Shown here piece after piece: positions 1 through 8,484 of a stretch of DNA of 64,000 nt. Origin of the DNA: UBA2357 sp041678045 (GTDB lineage Bacteria > Pseudomonadota > Gammaproteobacteria > Burkholderiales > Rhodocyclaceae). The stretch spans positions 62,001-126,000 of the forward strand of contig JBAYOV010000002.1 in NCBI GenBank assembly GCA_041678045.1, read 5' to 3'. The translations under genes and the position numbers were made by a program. The notes beneath the pieces are model-generated. The model searched no databases. It had not been told where the DNA came from and saw only the letters and a list, made by a program, of their open reading frames with translations. The stretch's first letter is position 1, and the number at the start of each line of letters is the position of its first letter.

Positions 1-502
1 TCAGCGGCAGGCAGATGCCGGTGGGGGCGTTGGGGTTGGCAAAGACGATGCCACCGGCCCGCGTCTCGCCGTCCGGCAGGTAGTCTTCCGCGCGCAGGCG
101 GAAGTCTTCGTCCAGCGCGATGCTGCGCGAGGCAATCCCGAACAGGCCGCAATATACCGGGTAGAAACTGTAACTGATGTCCGGAAACCAGACCGGACGC
201 TCATGGCGCAGCAGGGCCTGGAAGATGAAGCCCAGCACTTCGTCCGAACCGTTGCCGACGAAGACCTGACCAGGCTGCAGCGCAAAGCGTGCGGCCAGCG
301 CGGCACGCAGCCGGTCTGCGCCCGGGTCGGGGTACAGCCGCAGCTGATCGCCGGTCTCATGGCGGATGGCCTCCAGCACACGGGGCGAGGGGCCAAAGGG
401 GTGTTCGTTGGTATTGAGCTTGATGAGCTTGTCGAGCTTGGGTTGTTCGCCCGGTACATAGGGCGTGAGTTGGGCAATGCCCGGACTCCAGAAGCGGCTC
501 AT
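1..502 (-). CDS. hisC: Histidinol-phosphate aminotransferase (N-terminal part, runs off the left edge)
   Basis: Pyridoxal-phosphate enzyme that transaminates imidazole-acetol phosphate with glutamate to give histidinol phosphate. Only the first 167 codons are in the window; the reading frame is open to base 1. The N-terminus reads MSRFWSPGIAQLTPYVPGEQ, then KLNTNEHPFGPSP (substrate-arm region of HisC), RLYPDPGADRLRAAL and VFVGNGSDEVLGF, all typical of class I/II fold HisC; PNPNAPTG-like NPNAPTG is just before the edge. The ATG at 502 is chosen because it gives the normal HisC N-terminus. It is transcribed away from hisB, so the two share a 200-bp divergent region instead of lying in one operon. 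Identity is secure; the rest of the gene cannot be judged. Confidence 0.95.
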   Translation of the reverse strand, partial: MSRFWSPGIAQLTPYVPGEQPKLDKLIKLNTNEHPFGPSPRVLEAIRHETGDQLRLYPDPGADRLRAALAARFALQPGQVFVGNGSDEVLGFIFQALLRHERPVWFPDISYSFYPVYCGLFGIASRSIALDEDFRLRAEDYLPDGETRAGGIVFANPNAPTGICLPL

Positions 503-703
503 GGGACGATGATCCTGTGTGGTTTGTCTGCGCGGTGCTTCATGCGATTGCCCTGCCGTCGCAGGGCAGGCACTTGTGGCCTTGTTCGCGGTCGATGGTA
601 TCATGGGCCGTTTTCTGGTGCGAATGTGCCCGCGCAGGGTCGCAGTCCGGCAACCCGGGCCCGTCATCCGCACCCAATTTTCCTGCGAGTGAAACGACAA
701 GCC
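503..703. promoter_or_regulatory. Divergent hisC/hisB intergenic region with a stem-loop
   Basis: This 201-bp gap must hold the promoters for leftward hisC and rightward hisB. It contains a perfect 8-bp inverted repeat, TGCCCTGC at 549-556 and GCAGGGCA at 561-568, with a 4-base loop and no T-run, so it is not an intrinsic terminator. I could not assign convincing -35/-10 boxes and saw no His-codon-rich leader ORF. Confidence 0.35.
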
Positions 704-1291
704 ATGCGGCAAGCAGAAGTTACACGCGACACGCTCGAAACCCGTATCCGGGTCGCGATCAATCTTGATGGAAACGGCAAGGCCGAGCTGAACACCGGTG
801 TGCCATTCTTCGATCACATGCTCGATCAGATCGCCCGCCATGGCCTGATTGATCTGGTGGTGCAGGCGGAGGGCGACACCCATATCGACGATCACCACAC
901 GGTCGAGGATGTCGGCATCACCCTCGGGCAGGCGTTTGCCCGCGCGCTGGGCGATCGCAAGGGCATCCGCCGCTATGGCCATGCCTACGTGCCGCTCGAC
1001 GAGGCGCTGTCCAGGGTCGTGATCGACTTTTCGGGGCGTCCGGGCCTGCATTACTTTGTCGATTACACGCGTGCGCGCATCGGAAATTTCGATGTCGATC
1101 TGGCGCGCGAATTCTTCCAGGGTTTTGTCAATCATGCTGCGGTGACGGTGCATGTCGACAACCTGCGTGGCGATAACGCCCACCACCAGTGCGAAACCAT
1201 CTTCAAGGCCTTTGGCCGGGCGCTGCGCATGGCGGCCGAATGCGACGAGCGTGCGGCCGGTACCGTGCCCTCGACCAAGGGGACGCTTTAA
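704..1291 (+). CDS. hisB: Imidazoleglycerol-phosphate dehydratase
   Basis: Mn-dependent dehydration of imidazole-glycerol phosphate to imidazole-acetol phosphate, step six of histidine synthesis, in the cytoplasm. 195 residues, normal for the monofunctional bacterial enzyme (no fused phosphatase domain as in enterobacterial HisB). Metal-binding motifs are present: FFDHMLDQIARHG, DDHHTVED and DNLRGDNAHHQCETIFKAF. The start at 704 (MRQAEVTRDTLETRI) is chosen because family members begin this way; the same frame stays open upstream to about 203, but that part is antisense to hisC and has no HisB similarity. First gene of the rightward his run. Confidence 0.97.
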   Translation: MRQAEVTRDTLETRIRVAINLDGNGKAELNTGVPFFDHMLDQIARHGLIDLVVQAEGDTHIDDHHTVEDVGITLGQAFARALGDRKGIRRYGHAYVPLDEALSRVVIDFSGRPGLHYFVDYTRARIGNFDVDLAREFFQGFVNHAAVTVHVDNLRGDNAHHQCETIFKAFGRALRMAAECDERAAGTVPSTKGTL

Positions 1292-1389
1292 GCGCCGGAT
1301 GCATGCCGGGTGCCGCCCGGTATGTCGCATTCATGGCACAATGATCCGCAATCAGGCTTTCAGCCATTCAACCAGAGAGTGTTTCCGTC

Positions 1390-2031
1390 ATGACTGACGT
1401 AGCCATCATTGACTACGGCATGGGTAATCTGCGCTCGGTGTGCAAGGCGGTCGAACATGTGGCCCCGGGCCGCGATGTGCGTGTGACCTCCGATCCGGCC
1501 GTGGTGGCCGCAGCCGGGCGTGTGGTGTTTCCTGGCCAGGGCGCGATGCCCGACTGCATGCGCGAACTCGATGCGCGCGGGCTGCGCCAGGCGGTGCTCG
1601 ATGCCGCCGCCAGCAAGCCATTTCTGGGTATCTGCATTGGACAGCAGATGCTCTTCGAACACAGCGAGGAAGGCAATGTGCCCGGCCTGGGCATCCTGCC
1701 CGGCAAGGTGGTGCGCTTTCCCCCCGCAGCGTCGATGATGCAACCCGACGGCAGTCACCTGAAGGTGCCGCACATGGGCTGGAACCGGGTGCATGTGCTG
1801 CACCCCCATGCGTTGTGGGACGGAATCGAACCCGACAGCCGCTTTTATTTCGTACACAGCTACCATGTGGTGCCGGCCGAACCGGCCGATGCTGCGGCAC
1901 AGACCGAGTACGGACTGCGGTTTACCAGCGCGGTGGCTCGGGATAATATCTTTGCGGTCCAGTTCCACCCTGAAAAGAGTGCGCAGGCTGGCCTGCGCCT
2001 GCTCGAAAATTTCGTGCGCTGGGCCCCCTGA
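1390..2031 (+). CDS. hisH: Imidazole glycerol phosphate synthase, glutaminase subunit
   Basis: Class I glutamine amidotransferase that feeds ammonia to HisF for conversion of PRFAR to IGP and AICAR. 213 residues, full length. The catalytic triad is visible: Cys82 in GICIGQQML, and His193 and Glu195 in VQFHPEKS. N-terminal VAIIDYGMGNLRSV is typical. It lies 98 bp after hisB and 52 bp before hisA; both gaps are short enough for cotranscription. Confidence 0.97.
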   Translation: MTDVAIIDYGMGNLRSVCKAVEHVAPGRDVRVTSDPAVVAAAGRVVFPGQGAMPDCMRELDARGLRQAVLDAAASKPFLGICIGQQMLFEHSEEGNVPGLGILPGKVVRFPPAASMMQPDGSHLKVPHMGWNRVHVLHPHALWDGIEPDSRFYFVHSYHVVPAEPADAAAQTEYGLRFTSAVARDNIFAVQFHPEKSAQAGLRLLENFVRWAP

Positions 2032-2083
2032 GCGGTGGCCTGCGTCCTGATCCATCCACCACTGACAAAAAACTGAATCCGGT

Positions 2084-2830
2084 ATGTTGCTCATTCCCGC
2101 CATCGACCTCAAGGACGGTTCCTGCGTACGTCTCAAGCAGGGTGAAATGGAAGATGCTACGGTATTTTCCGAAGATCCGGCGGCCATGGCCCGCCACTGG
2201 ATCGACCAGGGGGCCAGGCGCCTGCATCTGGTCGACCTGAACGGCGCCTTTGCGGGCAAGCCGAAAAACCGTTCGGCCATCCGCGCCATTGTCGACGAGG
2301 TCGGCAGTGACATTCCGGTGCAGCTCGGCGGCGGCATCCGTGACCTGGACACCATCGAGCATTATCTCGACAACGGCATCACCTATGTGATCATCGGTAC
2401 GGCTGCAGTGAAGAACCCGGGTTTTCTGCAGGATGCCTGCACCGCCTTTGCCGGTCACATCATCGTGGGGCTGGACGCCAAGGACGGCAAGGTGGCCACC
2501 GATGGCTGGTCGAAGATGACCGGACATGACGTGGTCGACCTGGGGCGCAAGTTCGAGGACTACGGCGTGGAAGGCGTGATCTATACCGACATCGGGCGTG
2601 ACGGCATGCTGTCCGGCGTGAATATCGAGGCTACCGTGCGGCTGGCCCAGGCGCTGCGCATTCCGGTGATTGCCAGCGGCGGGATCGCCAACCTGTCGGA
2701 CATCGACGCACTGTGCGCGGTCGAGGACGAAGGCATCATGGGGGCGATCACCGGGCGTGCGATCTACGAGGGGTCGCTCGACTTTGCCGCAGCCCAGGCG
2801 CGTGCCGACGAACTGGGCGGGATCGCCTGA
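2084..2830 (+). CDS. hisA: Phosphoribosyl-formimino-AICAR phosphate isomerase
   Basis: (beta/alpha)8-barrel isomerase (ProFAR isomerase) that makes PRFAR for HisHF. 248 residues. The N-terminal catalytic strand LLIPAIDLKDGSCVRLKQG carries the Asp8 base; VQLGGGIRD and ASGGIANLSDI are the two phosphate-binding loops; the C-terminal half has the second catalytic Asp in VGLDAKDGKVATDGW. The stop codon overlaps the hisF start by one base (TGATG), indicating translational coupling. Confidence 0.97.
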   Translation: MLLIPAIDLKDGSCVRLKQGEMEDATVFSEDPAAMARHWIDQGARRLHLVDLNGAFAGKPKNRSAIRAIVDEVGSDIPVQLGGGIRDLDTIEHYLDNGITYVIIGTAAVKNPGFLQDACTAFAGHIIVGLDAKDGKVATDGWSKMTGHDVVDLGRKFEDYGVEGVIYTDIGRDGMLSGVNIEATVRLAQALRIPVIASGGIANLSDIDALCAVEDEGIMGAITGRAIYEGSLDFAAAQARADELGGIA

Positions 2831-3588
2831 TGCTGGCCAAGCGCATCATTCCCTGCCTCGACGTGAGTGCGGGCAGGGTGGTCAAGGGCGTGAATTTCGT
2901 CGAACTGCGCGATGCTGGCGATCCGGTGGAGATTGCGCGTCGCTATGACGAACAGGGTGCCGACGAACTGACTTTTCTGGACATTACCGCAAGTTCGGAC
3001 GACCGCGACATCATCCTGCATGTGGTCGAGCAGGTGGCCGAGCAGGTGTTCATTCCGCTCACCGTGGGCGGTGGCGTGCGTACGGTCGATGACGTGCGGC
3101 GTCTGCTCAATGCCGGCGCCGACAAGGTGAGCATCAACACTGCTGCGGTCACCAATCCTCAGGTGGTGGCCGATGCCGCCGGCAAGGTCGGCAGTCAGTG
3201 CATCGTGGTGGCCATCGACGCCAAGCAGACGGCACCGGGCCAGTGGCATGTGTTCACTCACGGTGGGCGCAAGGATACCGGGCTGGATGCCATCGAGTGG
3301 GCCCGCAAGGTGGTCAGCCTGGGGGCGGGAGAAATCCTGCTCACCAGCATGGACCGCGACGGTACCCGCATCGGTTTCGATCTGGCGCTCACCCGTGCGG
3401 TCTCCGATGCAGTGGCCGTGCCGGTCATTGCCAGTGGGGGCGTGGGGTCGCTGGAGCATCTGGCAGACGGTGTGTCTCATGGGCATGCGGATGCGGTGCT
3501 GGCGGCGAGCATCTTTCATTTTGGTGAGCATACCGTGCGCGAGGCGAAGGAATTGATGCGCGCGCGCGGCATAGAGGTGAGGTTATGA
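2830..3588 (+). CDS. hisF: Imidazole glycerol phosphate synthase, cyclase subunit
   Basis: Cyclase half of IGP synthase; pairs with HisH and forms the imidazole ring with release of AICAR to purine synthesis. 252 residues. N-terminus MLAKRIIPCLDV with Asp11, VGGGVRTVDDVRRLL and ASGGVGSLEHL phosphate loops, and VVAIDAKQ carrying the second catalytic Asp. The start at 2830 overlaps the hisA stop by one base; a much longer frame opens upstream inside hisA but gives no HisF-like sequence. Its end overlaps hisI by four bases (ATGA). Confidence 0.97.
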   Translation: MLAKRIIPCLDVSAGRVVKGVNFVELRDAGDPVEIARRYDEQGADELTFLDITASSDDRDIILHVVEQVAEQVFIPLTVGGGVRTVDDVRRLLNAGADKVSINTAAVTNPQVVADAAGKVGSQCIVVAIDAKQTAPGQWHVFTHGGRKDTGLDAIEWARKVVSLGAGEILLTSMDRDGTRIGFDLALTRAVSDAVAVPVIASGGVGSLEHLADGVSHGHADAVLAASIFHFGEHTVREAKELMRARGIEVRL

Positions 3589-3986
3589 CGACGCAGGCGA
3601 CCGGTGACTGGCTGGAGGCTCTGCGCTGGGATGAGAACGGTCTGATGCCGGTGATCGCCCAGGAAGCCGACAGTGGCGAAGTGCTGATGTTCGCGTGGAT
3701 GAACCGTGAAGCGTTGGCACGCACGGCCGAGCTTGGCGAGGCGGTGTACTGGTCGCGCTCGCGCGGCAGGCTGTGGCACAAGGGCGAGGAATCCGGCCAT
3801 ACCCAGAAGGTGCTGGAAATCCGTACCGATTGCGACAACGATGTGGTGTTGCTGAAGATCGCACAGACCGGAGGCATTGCCTGTCATACCGGCAGGCACA
3901 GCTGTTTCTATCAGCAGTATCAGGACGGCAGGGGCTGGCAGGCCGTCGAACCGGTTATCAAGCGTCCGGAGGACATATACAAATGA
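3585..3986 (+). CDS. hisI: Phosphoribosyl-AMP cyclohydrolase
   Basis: Zn-dependent opening of the adenine ring of PR-AMP, third step of histidine synthesis. 133 residues, stand-alone cyclohydrolase (not fused to HisE as in E. coli). Conserved segments: YWSRSRGRLWHKGEESGH with metal ligands further on in RTDCDNDVVLL and GIACHTGRHSCF. ATGA overlaps at both ends with hisF and hisE show tight translational coupling. Confidence 0.96.
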   Translation: MTTQATGDWLEALRWDENGLMPVIAQEADSGEVLMFAWMNREALARTAELGEAVYWSRSRGRLWHKGEESGHTQKVLEIRTDCDNDVVLLKIAQTGGIACHTGRHSCFYQQYQDGRGWQAVEPVIKRPEDIYK

Positions 3987-4312
3987 TCGATATCGAAGTG
4001 TTGCATCGCGTGTCCGCGACCCTGGCCGAGCGCAAGGCGGCGGACCCCGATTCGTCCTATGTCTCGAGCCTGTATGCCAAGGGAACCGACACCATCTGCA
4101 AGAAGGTGGCCGAGGAAGCGGCAGAGACCATCATGGCTGCCAAGGACAAGGACATGCTGCACCTTGTCTGGGAAGTCACCGACTTGTGGTTCCACTCGCT
4201 GGTGTTGCTGCATCACCATGGGCTGTCGGTGGATGATGTGCTGGCCGAGTTCCGCCGACGCGAGGGCGTGTCCGGCATCGACGAGAAGAAGTCGCGCACC
4301 GCTGCGCAGTGA
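3983..4312 (+). CDS. hisE: Phosphoribosyl-ATP diphosphatase
   Basis: Hydrolyses PR-ATP to PR-AMP and pyrophosphate (step two of the pathway). 109 residues, alpha-helical MazG-like fold with the signature KKVAEEAAETIMAAK supplying the acidic metal ligands, preceded by SSYVSSLYAKGTDTICKK. Start ATG at 3983 overlaps the hisI stop. Last his gene of the run; hinT follows after 7 bp, so that gene is probably cotranscribed. Confidence 0.95.
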   Translation: MIDIEVLHRVSATLAERKAADPDSSYVSSLYAKGTDTICKKVAEEAAETIMAAKDKDMLHLVWEVTDLWFHSLVLLHHHGLSVDDVLAEFRRREGVSGIDEKKSRTAAQ

Positions 4313-4319
4313 GGAAGCG

Positions 4320-4667
4320 ATGAGCGATTGCCTGTTCTGCCGCATCGTCAGCGGCGAGATTCCGAGCCGCAAGATTTACGAAGACGAGCATGTGCTGGCC
4401 TTTCACGACATCAACCCGGTGGCGCCGGTGCATTTTCTGGTGATTCCCAAGCTGCACATCAGTTCGATGGCCGCACTTGGACCGGAGCATGTCGAGACGA
4501 TGGGCCGGGTGATGACGGTTGCCGGAAAACTTGCTCAGGAACAAGGATGCACCGATGGTTTCCGTACGATCATCAACACGGGTCGGGTCGGACGTCAGGA
4601 GGTGTATCATCTGCACGTACATGTTTTGGGTGGTCCGGACGTACTCCCGGCCATGTTGAAGCGTTAA
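4320..4667 (+). CDS. hinT: HIT-family purine nucleoside phosphoramidase
   Basis: Histidine-triad nucleotide hydrolase of the HinT branch, acting on AMP phosphoramidates. 115 residues. CLFCRIVSGEIPS at the N-terminus carries the usual Cys-x2-Cys, and the C-terminal HLHVHVLGG is the HxHxHxx catalytic motif. ATG 4320 follows GAGGAAG, a good ribosome site. Location between hisE and tatA is common in betaproteobacteria and does not imply a role in histidine synthesis. Confidence 0.95.
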   Translation: MSDCLFCRIVSGEIPSRKIYEDEHVLAFHDINPVAPVHFLVIPKLHISSMAALGPEHVETMGRVMTVAGKLAQEQGCTDGFRTIINTGRVGRQEVYHLHVHVLGGPDVLPAMLKR

Positions 4668-4677
4668 GGAGAACGTT

Positions 4678-4923
4678 ATGGGTTCATTCAGCATCTGGCA
4701 CTGGCTGATCGTGTTGATCATCGTCATGCTGGTTTTCGGTACCAAGAAGTTGCGCAACATCGGACAGGACCTGGGCGGAGCGGTGAAGGGTTTCAAGGAC
4801 GGCATGAAGGAGGCCGAAGGCACTTCTTCCGATACGGCCGATGCGAAGAAGATTGCCGGCGACGGCAATACCATCGACGCCGAAGTACGCGAAAAGTCTT
4901 CCAGCAGCAATACCCACTCCTGA
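4678..4923 (+). CDS. tatA: Sec-independent translocase subunit TatA
   Basis: Pore-forming component of the twin-arginine translocon that exports folded proteins. 81 residues: one transmembrane helix (about residues 5-21, WHWLIVLIIVMLVFG), the hinge FGTKKL, then the amphipathic helix RNIGQDLGGAVKGFKDGMKEA and a polar tail. Preceded by AAGGAG at good spacing. It is 10 bp after hinT and 97 bp before tatB. Short length and the FGTKKLRNIG hinge separate it from TatB. Confidence 0.96.
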   Translation: MGSFSIWHWLIVLIIVMLVFGTKKLRNIGQDLGGAVKGFKDGMKEAEGTSSDTADAKKIAGDGNTIDAEVREKSSSSNTHS

Positions 4924-5020
4924 GCTTCCGCGGCCGTCCGGTTGAGCATGGGTGTGCGCCCTTGCCCTGTCGGACGGCCGCGGAGCGTTTGTGCCGGCAC
5001 GCTCCGGCGGATCTTCGCCC

Positions 5021-5557
5021 ATGTTTGATTTCGGATTTTCTGAACTGCTACTGATCGCCCTGGTGGGCCTGATCGTGGTGGGTCCGCAAAGGCTGCCCAA
5101 GGTGGCCCGTACGGTGGGACACATGCTCGGTCGTCTGCAGCGCTATGTGTCGGATGTGAAGTCCGACATCCAGCGGGAAATGCAGCTTGAAGACCTGAAG
5201 AAGCTGCAGCAGGAGGTGGAGCAGCAGGCGCGTGACCTGGAAAGCTCGGTACGCTCGCAGATGTCGCAGGTGCAGACGGATCTGAACAAGACCGCCGACG
5301 AGGTGCGCGACAGCGTGAACCCGGATCGTGCTCCTGCGTCGCCGGCACAGCCGTCGGCTGGGTCCCCCGCAACGGCACTGTCGGCCGGGGGCGAGGAGGG
5401 CGGACGACCTGCACCGGTCAGCGAGGCGACAGCCGCGCCAGTCTTTCCGGTTGCGGATGCCTTCGGAGGCAAAGGCGTGCCTGCAGACGAGCGTGAGGCC
5501 GTGCCCGCAGCATCACCCACGCAGCCATCCGCCAGTACCCCTGGGGAGAAAACATGA
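5021..5557 (+). CDS. tatB: Sec-independent translocase subunit TatB
   Basis: Partner of TatC in recognising twin-arginine signal peptides. 178 residues: N-terminal helix MFDFGFSELLLIALVGLIVVGP with the Glu8 typical of TatB, hinge PQRLPKVARTVG, a long amphipathic/coiled-coil region (about 35-105) and a Pro/Ala-rich C-terminal tail. The start at 5021 is taken instead of an upstream in-frame alternative because it puts the membrane helix at the very N-terminus. Ends in an ATGA overlap with tatC. Confidence 0.96.
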   Translation: MFDFGFSELLLIALVGLIVVGPQRLPKVARTVGHMLGRLQRYVSDVKSDIQREMQLEDLKKLQQEVEQQARDLESSVRSQMSQVQTDLNKTADEVRDSVNPDRAPASPAQPSAGSPATALSAGGEEGGRPAPVSEATAAPVFPVADAFGGKGVPADEREAVPAASPTQPSASTPGEKT

Positions 5558-6354
5558 GTACCGCCCAGGAAACCTTTATTTCCCATCTGATCGAATTGCG
5601 CGATCGCCTGCTCAGGGCAATCGTGGCGATTCTGGTTTTCTTTGTCTGCCTGATGCCATGGGCGGGCGATTTGTATGACCTGCTTGCCCTGCCGATGATG
5701 AATACGCTGCCGGAAGGCGCAAGCATGATTGCCACCGGGGTGGTGACCCCCTTCTTCGTGCCGGTGAAGGTGACCCTGCTGGTGTCCTTTGTGCTGGCCC
5801 TGCCTTATGTACTGTATCAGGCCTGGGCGTTCATCTCGCCGGGGCTGTATGCGCACGAGAAGAAGGTGGGGCTGCCGCTGGTGCTCGGCAGTACGCTGCT
5901 GTTCCTGATCGGCATGGCGTTCTGTTACTTTTTCGTGTTCGGCATGGTGTTCAAGTTCATTGCCGAATTTGCCCCGAAGAGCATCATGGTGGCGCCGGAC
6001 ATCGGCGAGTACCTGTCCTTCGTGATGACCATGTTCATGGCTTTCGGCATTACCTTCGAGGTGCCGGTGGCGGTGATCCTGCTGGTGAAGGCCGGCATCG
6101 TGGATGTGGACAAGCTGAAGGAGGCGCGTCCCTATGTGATCGTCGGGGCGTTCGTGATCGCAGCCATCGTGACGCCGCCCGATGTCATCTCGCAGTTCAT
6201 GCTTGCAGTACCGATGATTGTGCTCTACGAGGTGGGCATCCTCCTTGCGCGGCTGTCCCCGCGCAAGGAGGGCGCGTCCGATTACCAGGCGCCCAGCGAG
6301 CAGGACATGGACCAGGAACTCGACCGGATCGAGTCGCGGGACGGCGGCAAGTAA
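5554..6354 (+). CDS. tatC: Sec-independent translocase subunit TatC
   Basis: Multispanning receptor of the Tat translocon. 266 residues with the conserved N-terminus FISHLIELRDRLLRA, six hydrophobic segments, the signature PYVLYQAWAFISPGLYAHEK and the family motif FAFGITFEVPV-like AFGITFEVPVAV. The C-terminal tail is acidic and polar. Four-base overlap with tatB; end is 25 bp from the convergent protease gene. Confidence 0.97.
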   Translation: MSTAQETFISHLIELRDRLLRAIVAILVFFVCLMPWAGDLYDLLALPMMNTLPEGASMIATGVVTPFFVPVKVTLLVSFVLALPYVLYQAWAFISPGLYAHEKKVGLPLVLGSTLLFLIGMAFCYFFVFGMVFKFIAEFAPKSIMVAPDIGEYLSFVMTMFMAFGITFEVPVAVILLVKAGIVDVDKLKEARPYVIVGAFVIAAIVTPPDVISQFMLAVPMIVLYEVGILLARLSPRKEGASDYQAPSEQDMDQELDRIESRDGGK

Positions 6355-6379
6355 GCGTTAGCGCAAGGACGTTCTTCGC

Positions 6380-7555
6380 TCAGCGGGCGGGCGGCACCGG
6401 GCGCCGGCCGATGCGCACGTCGAGTGCAATCGGCTTGCCGTCGCGCATCAGGTCGAAGCGCGCCGACTGTCCCGGCGCAATCGCCGCCACCCTGTCGAGC
6501 ATCTCGCGGGGAGTGTGCACCGGATCACCATTCACATTGAGCAGCACGTCACCGGGTTGCACGCCGGCACGGTCGGCAGGGCTGCCCCTCAGGACACCGG
6601 AAATGAGCGTGCCATGCGTGCTGCTCAGTCCGAAGCTGGTGGCGAGTTCGCTGTCCAGCGGCTGGATTTCGACGCCGACCCAGCCGCGGGTGACCTCACC
6701 TGCCGAGACGATCTGCTCCAGAACATTGCGGGCCAATGAGACCGGGATGGCAAAGCCGATGCCCAGCGAACCACCGGAGCGCGAATAGATTGCGGTATTG
6801 ATGCCGACCAGTCGCCCTTCGCTGTCGACCAGCGCGCCACCCGAGTTGCCCGGGTTGATGGCAGCATCGGTCTGGATGTAGTTTTCAAATGTGTTGATGC
6901 CCAGCCGTGAGCGACCCAGTGCGGAAACGATGCCCATGGTCACGGTCTGCCCCACGCCAAAGGGGTTGCCGATGGCCAGCACCACGTCTCCCACGGACAG
7001 ACTGTCATCGCTGGAGAAAGTGATGGCGGGCAGGCTTTCCCGCGTGTCTGCGCGCAGTACGGCCAGATCGCTTTCCGGGTCGCGGCCGACGGCTTGGGCG
7101 CGCAGGCGGCGGCCATCGTTGAGGAGGATCTCGATCTCGTCCGCATCTTCGATTACGTGATTGTTGGTCAGGATGAAGCCTTCCGGGCTGACGATCACGC
7201 CGGAACCCAGGCCGGACGGGCTTTGTGGGGGCTGCTGTTCGCGCTCGCCGAAAAAGTGGCGGAATAACGGGTCGTTGCGCAGGCGCTCATGCGGTGAGCG
7301 ACTGTCGCGTGAAGTGAGGATGTGGACCACCGCTGGCATGGAGCGACTGGCGGCCAGCGCGTAGGAGCCAGGTGGGGCAACGCCGGCTTCGGCAGGAGGG
7401 CGACTGGTCTCCGGCGGGGCCTCAAAAATGCGGACCACCGCACCATTGCCACGGTTGCTCGAAGGCAACCATTCTGGCTTGAGCGTGGTCAGCACGAACA
7501 GCACCGCGACACTGGCGGTCACGGCCTGGGCAAAGATGAGCCAGAGTCGGTACAT
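6380..7555 (-). CDS. Membrane-anchored HtrA-family serine protease (DegS-like)
   Basis: Trypsin-like periplasmic protease with one C-terminal PDZ domain. 391 residues from the ATG at 7555 (MYRLWLIFAQ). Residues 5-25 form a membrane anchor without a signal-cleavage site, followed by a Pro-rich linker. The catalytic triad is His133 (TNNHVI), Asp163 (ESDLAVL) and Ser238 (NPGNSGG); the PDZ domain covers roughly 285-385. A single PDZ plus N-terminal anchor matches DegS architecture better than the soluble two-PDZ DegP/DegQ. DegS cleaves RseA in the sigma-E response, but no rse genes are here, so substrate is unknown. The longer frame to 7633 overlaps the divergent gene and is less likely. Confidence 0.9.
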   Translation of the reverse strand: MYRLWLIFAQAVTASVAVLFVLTTLKPEWLPSSNRGNGAVVRIFEAPPETSRPPAEAGVAPPGSYALAASRSMPAVVHILTSRDSRSPHERLRNDPLFRHFFGEREQQPPQSPSGLGSGVIVSPEGFILTNNHVIEDADEIEILLNDGRRLRAQAVGRDPESDLAVLRADTRESLPAITFSSDDSLSVGDVVLAIGNPFGVGQTVTMGIVSALGRSRLGINTFENYIQTDAAINPGNSGGALVDSEGRLVGINTAIYSRSGGSLGIGFAIPVSLARNVLEQIVSAGEVTRGWVGVEIQPLDSELATSFGLSSTHGTLISGVLRGSPADRAGVQPGDVLLNVNGDPVHTPREMLDRVAAIAPGQSARFDLMRDGKPIALDVRIGRRPVPPAR

Positions 7556-7644
7556 GAATGAATGAACACAAGGGTGGGGCCGGCAGCGCGCCTGTTGACG
7601 AGGATTGTGGGCCGATCCGGCACGCCACTGCAATGGAGGAATAC

Positions 7645-8409
7645 ATGCAGGAAAGACAGCATATGCAGCTTGCCGAGTTGGTGACGTATCTGGATCGGTT
7701 GTTCGAACCGTCGCGTTTCAAGGATTATTGCCCAAACGGCCTGCAAGTGGAAGGACGCAAGCAGGTGCGGCGGGTGCTGTGCGGTGTGACGGCCAGTCAG
7801 GCACTGCTCGATCGGGGCGTGGCGGGCGGGTATGACGCAATCTTTGTGCATCATGGTTACTTCTGGCGGGGCGAGGACGGGCGGATTGCAGGGATTCGCA
7901 AGCGCCGCCTGAGCACTCTGCTGGGTAATGACATCAGCTTGATTGCCTACCACCTGCCCCTCGATGCCCATGCAGAACTGGGCAACAATGCGCAGTTGGG
8001 AGCGTTGGCGGGTTGGCAGCCTGAGGGGCTGTTCGGCGATCAGTCGCTGGGCTGGATCGGACGGCCAGAACAGGCAGGCAATGCGCAGGCAATTGTGGAC
8101 CTGCTGGGCAAGCGCCTGGCGCGCACGCCTGTGACCGTGGGGGATCTGTCACGACCGGTGCGGCGGGTGGCCTGGTGTACAGGGGGCGCGCAGGGTTATT
8201 TCGAGCAGGCCATCGCGGCCGGTGCGGATGTGTTCGTGTCCGGGGAAATTTCGGAGCAGACCACGCATCTGGCGCGTGAATCCGGTGTGCCTTACATTGC
8301 AGCGGGTCATCATGCCACCGAACGCTACGGCGCCCGGGCCGTGGCGGCGCATCTGCGCGAGCACCTGGGACTGGAGGCGGATTTTCTCGATCTTGACAAT
8401 CCGGTGTGA
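7645..8409 (+). CDS. Nif3-family dinuclear metal-binding protein (YbgI type)
   Basis: 254 residues, matching E. coli YbgI length and sequence pattern: DYCPNGLQVEG, VTASQALLD, IFVHHGYFW, DISLIAYHLPLDAH and the C-terminal GHHATERYGARA, which carry the His/Glu ligands of the dinuclear metal site. Family function is unsettled (often annotated as GTP cyclohydrolase I type 2-like). Start 7645 is preferred because GGAGG lies five bases upstream; ATG 7663 is an alternative. Divergent from the DegS-like gene with about 90 bp between them; the stop codon is part of a palindromic repeat. Confidence 0.9.
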   Translation: MQERQHMQLAELVTYLDRLFEPSRFKDYCPNGLQVEGRKQVRRVLCGVTASQALLDRGVAGGYDAIFVHHGYFWRGEDGRIAGIRKRRLSTLLGNDISLIAYHLPLDAHAELGNNAQLGALAGWQPEGLFGDQSLGWIGRPEQAGNAQAIVDLLGKRLARTPVTVGDLSRPVRRVAWCTGGAQGYFEQAIAAGADVFVSGEISEQTTHLARESGVPYIAAGHHATERYGARAVAAHLREHLGLEADFLDLDNPV

Positions 8410-8461
8410 GCTTGTCGAAGCCCAGTCCCGGCAGCGCCCTTCGACACGCTCAGGCGAACGG
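8407..8461. repeat. Palindromic intergenic repeat (REP-like), copy 1
   Basis: TGAGCTTGTCGAAG (8407-8420) pairs with CTTCGACACGCTCA (from 8439) with one mismatch, followed by GGCGAACGG. The core CTTCGACA-GCTCAG-GCGAACGG recurs in the window (50281-50338 and, decayed, 58757-58782). It lies between convergent genes and may act as a bidirectional terminator or RNA-stabilising hairpin; the first arm includes the Nif3 stop codon. Confidence 0.75.
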
Positions 8462-8484
8462 AGACAGCATGCTCAAGGGCCGGG

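Noticed and set aside
203..703. Upstream extension of the hisB frame (362 residues)
   Set aside because: The extra part is antisense to hisC and has no HisB-like sequence; the family start is at 704.
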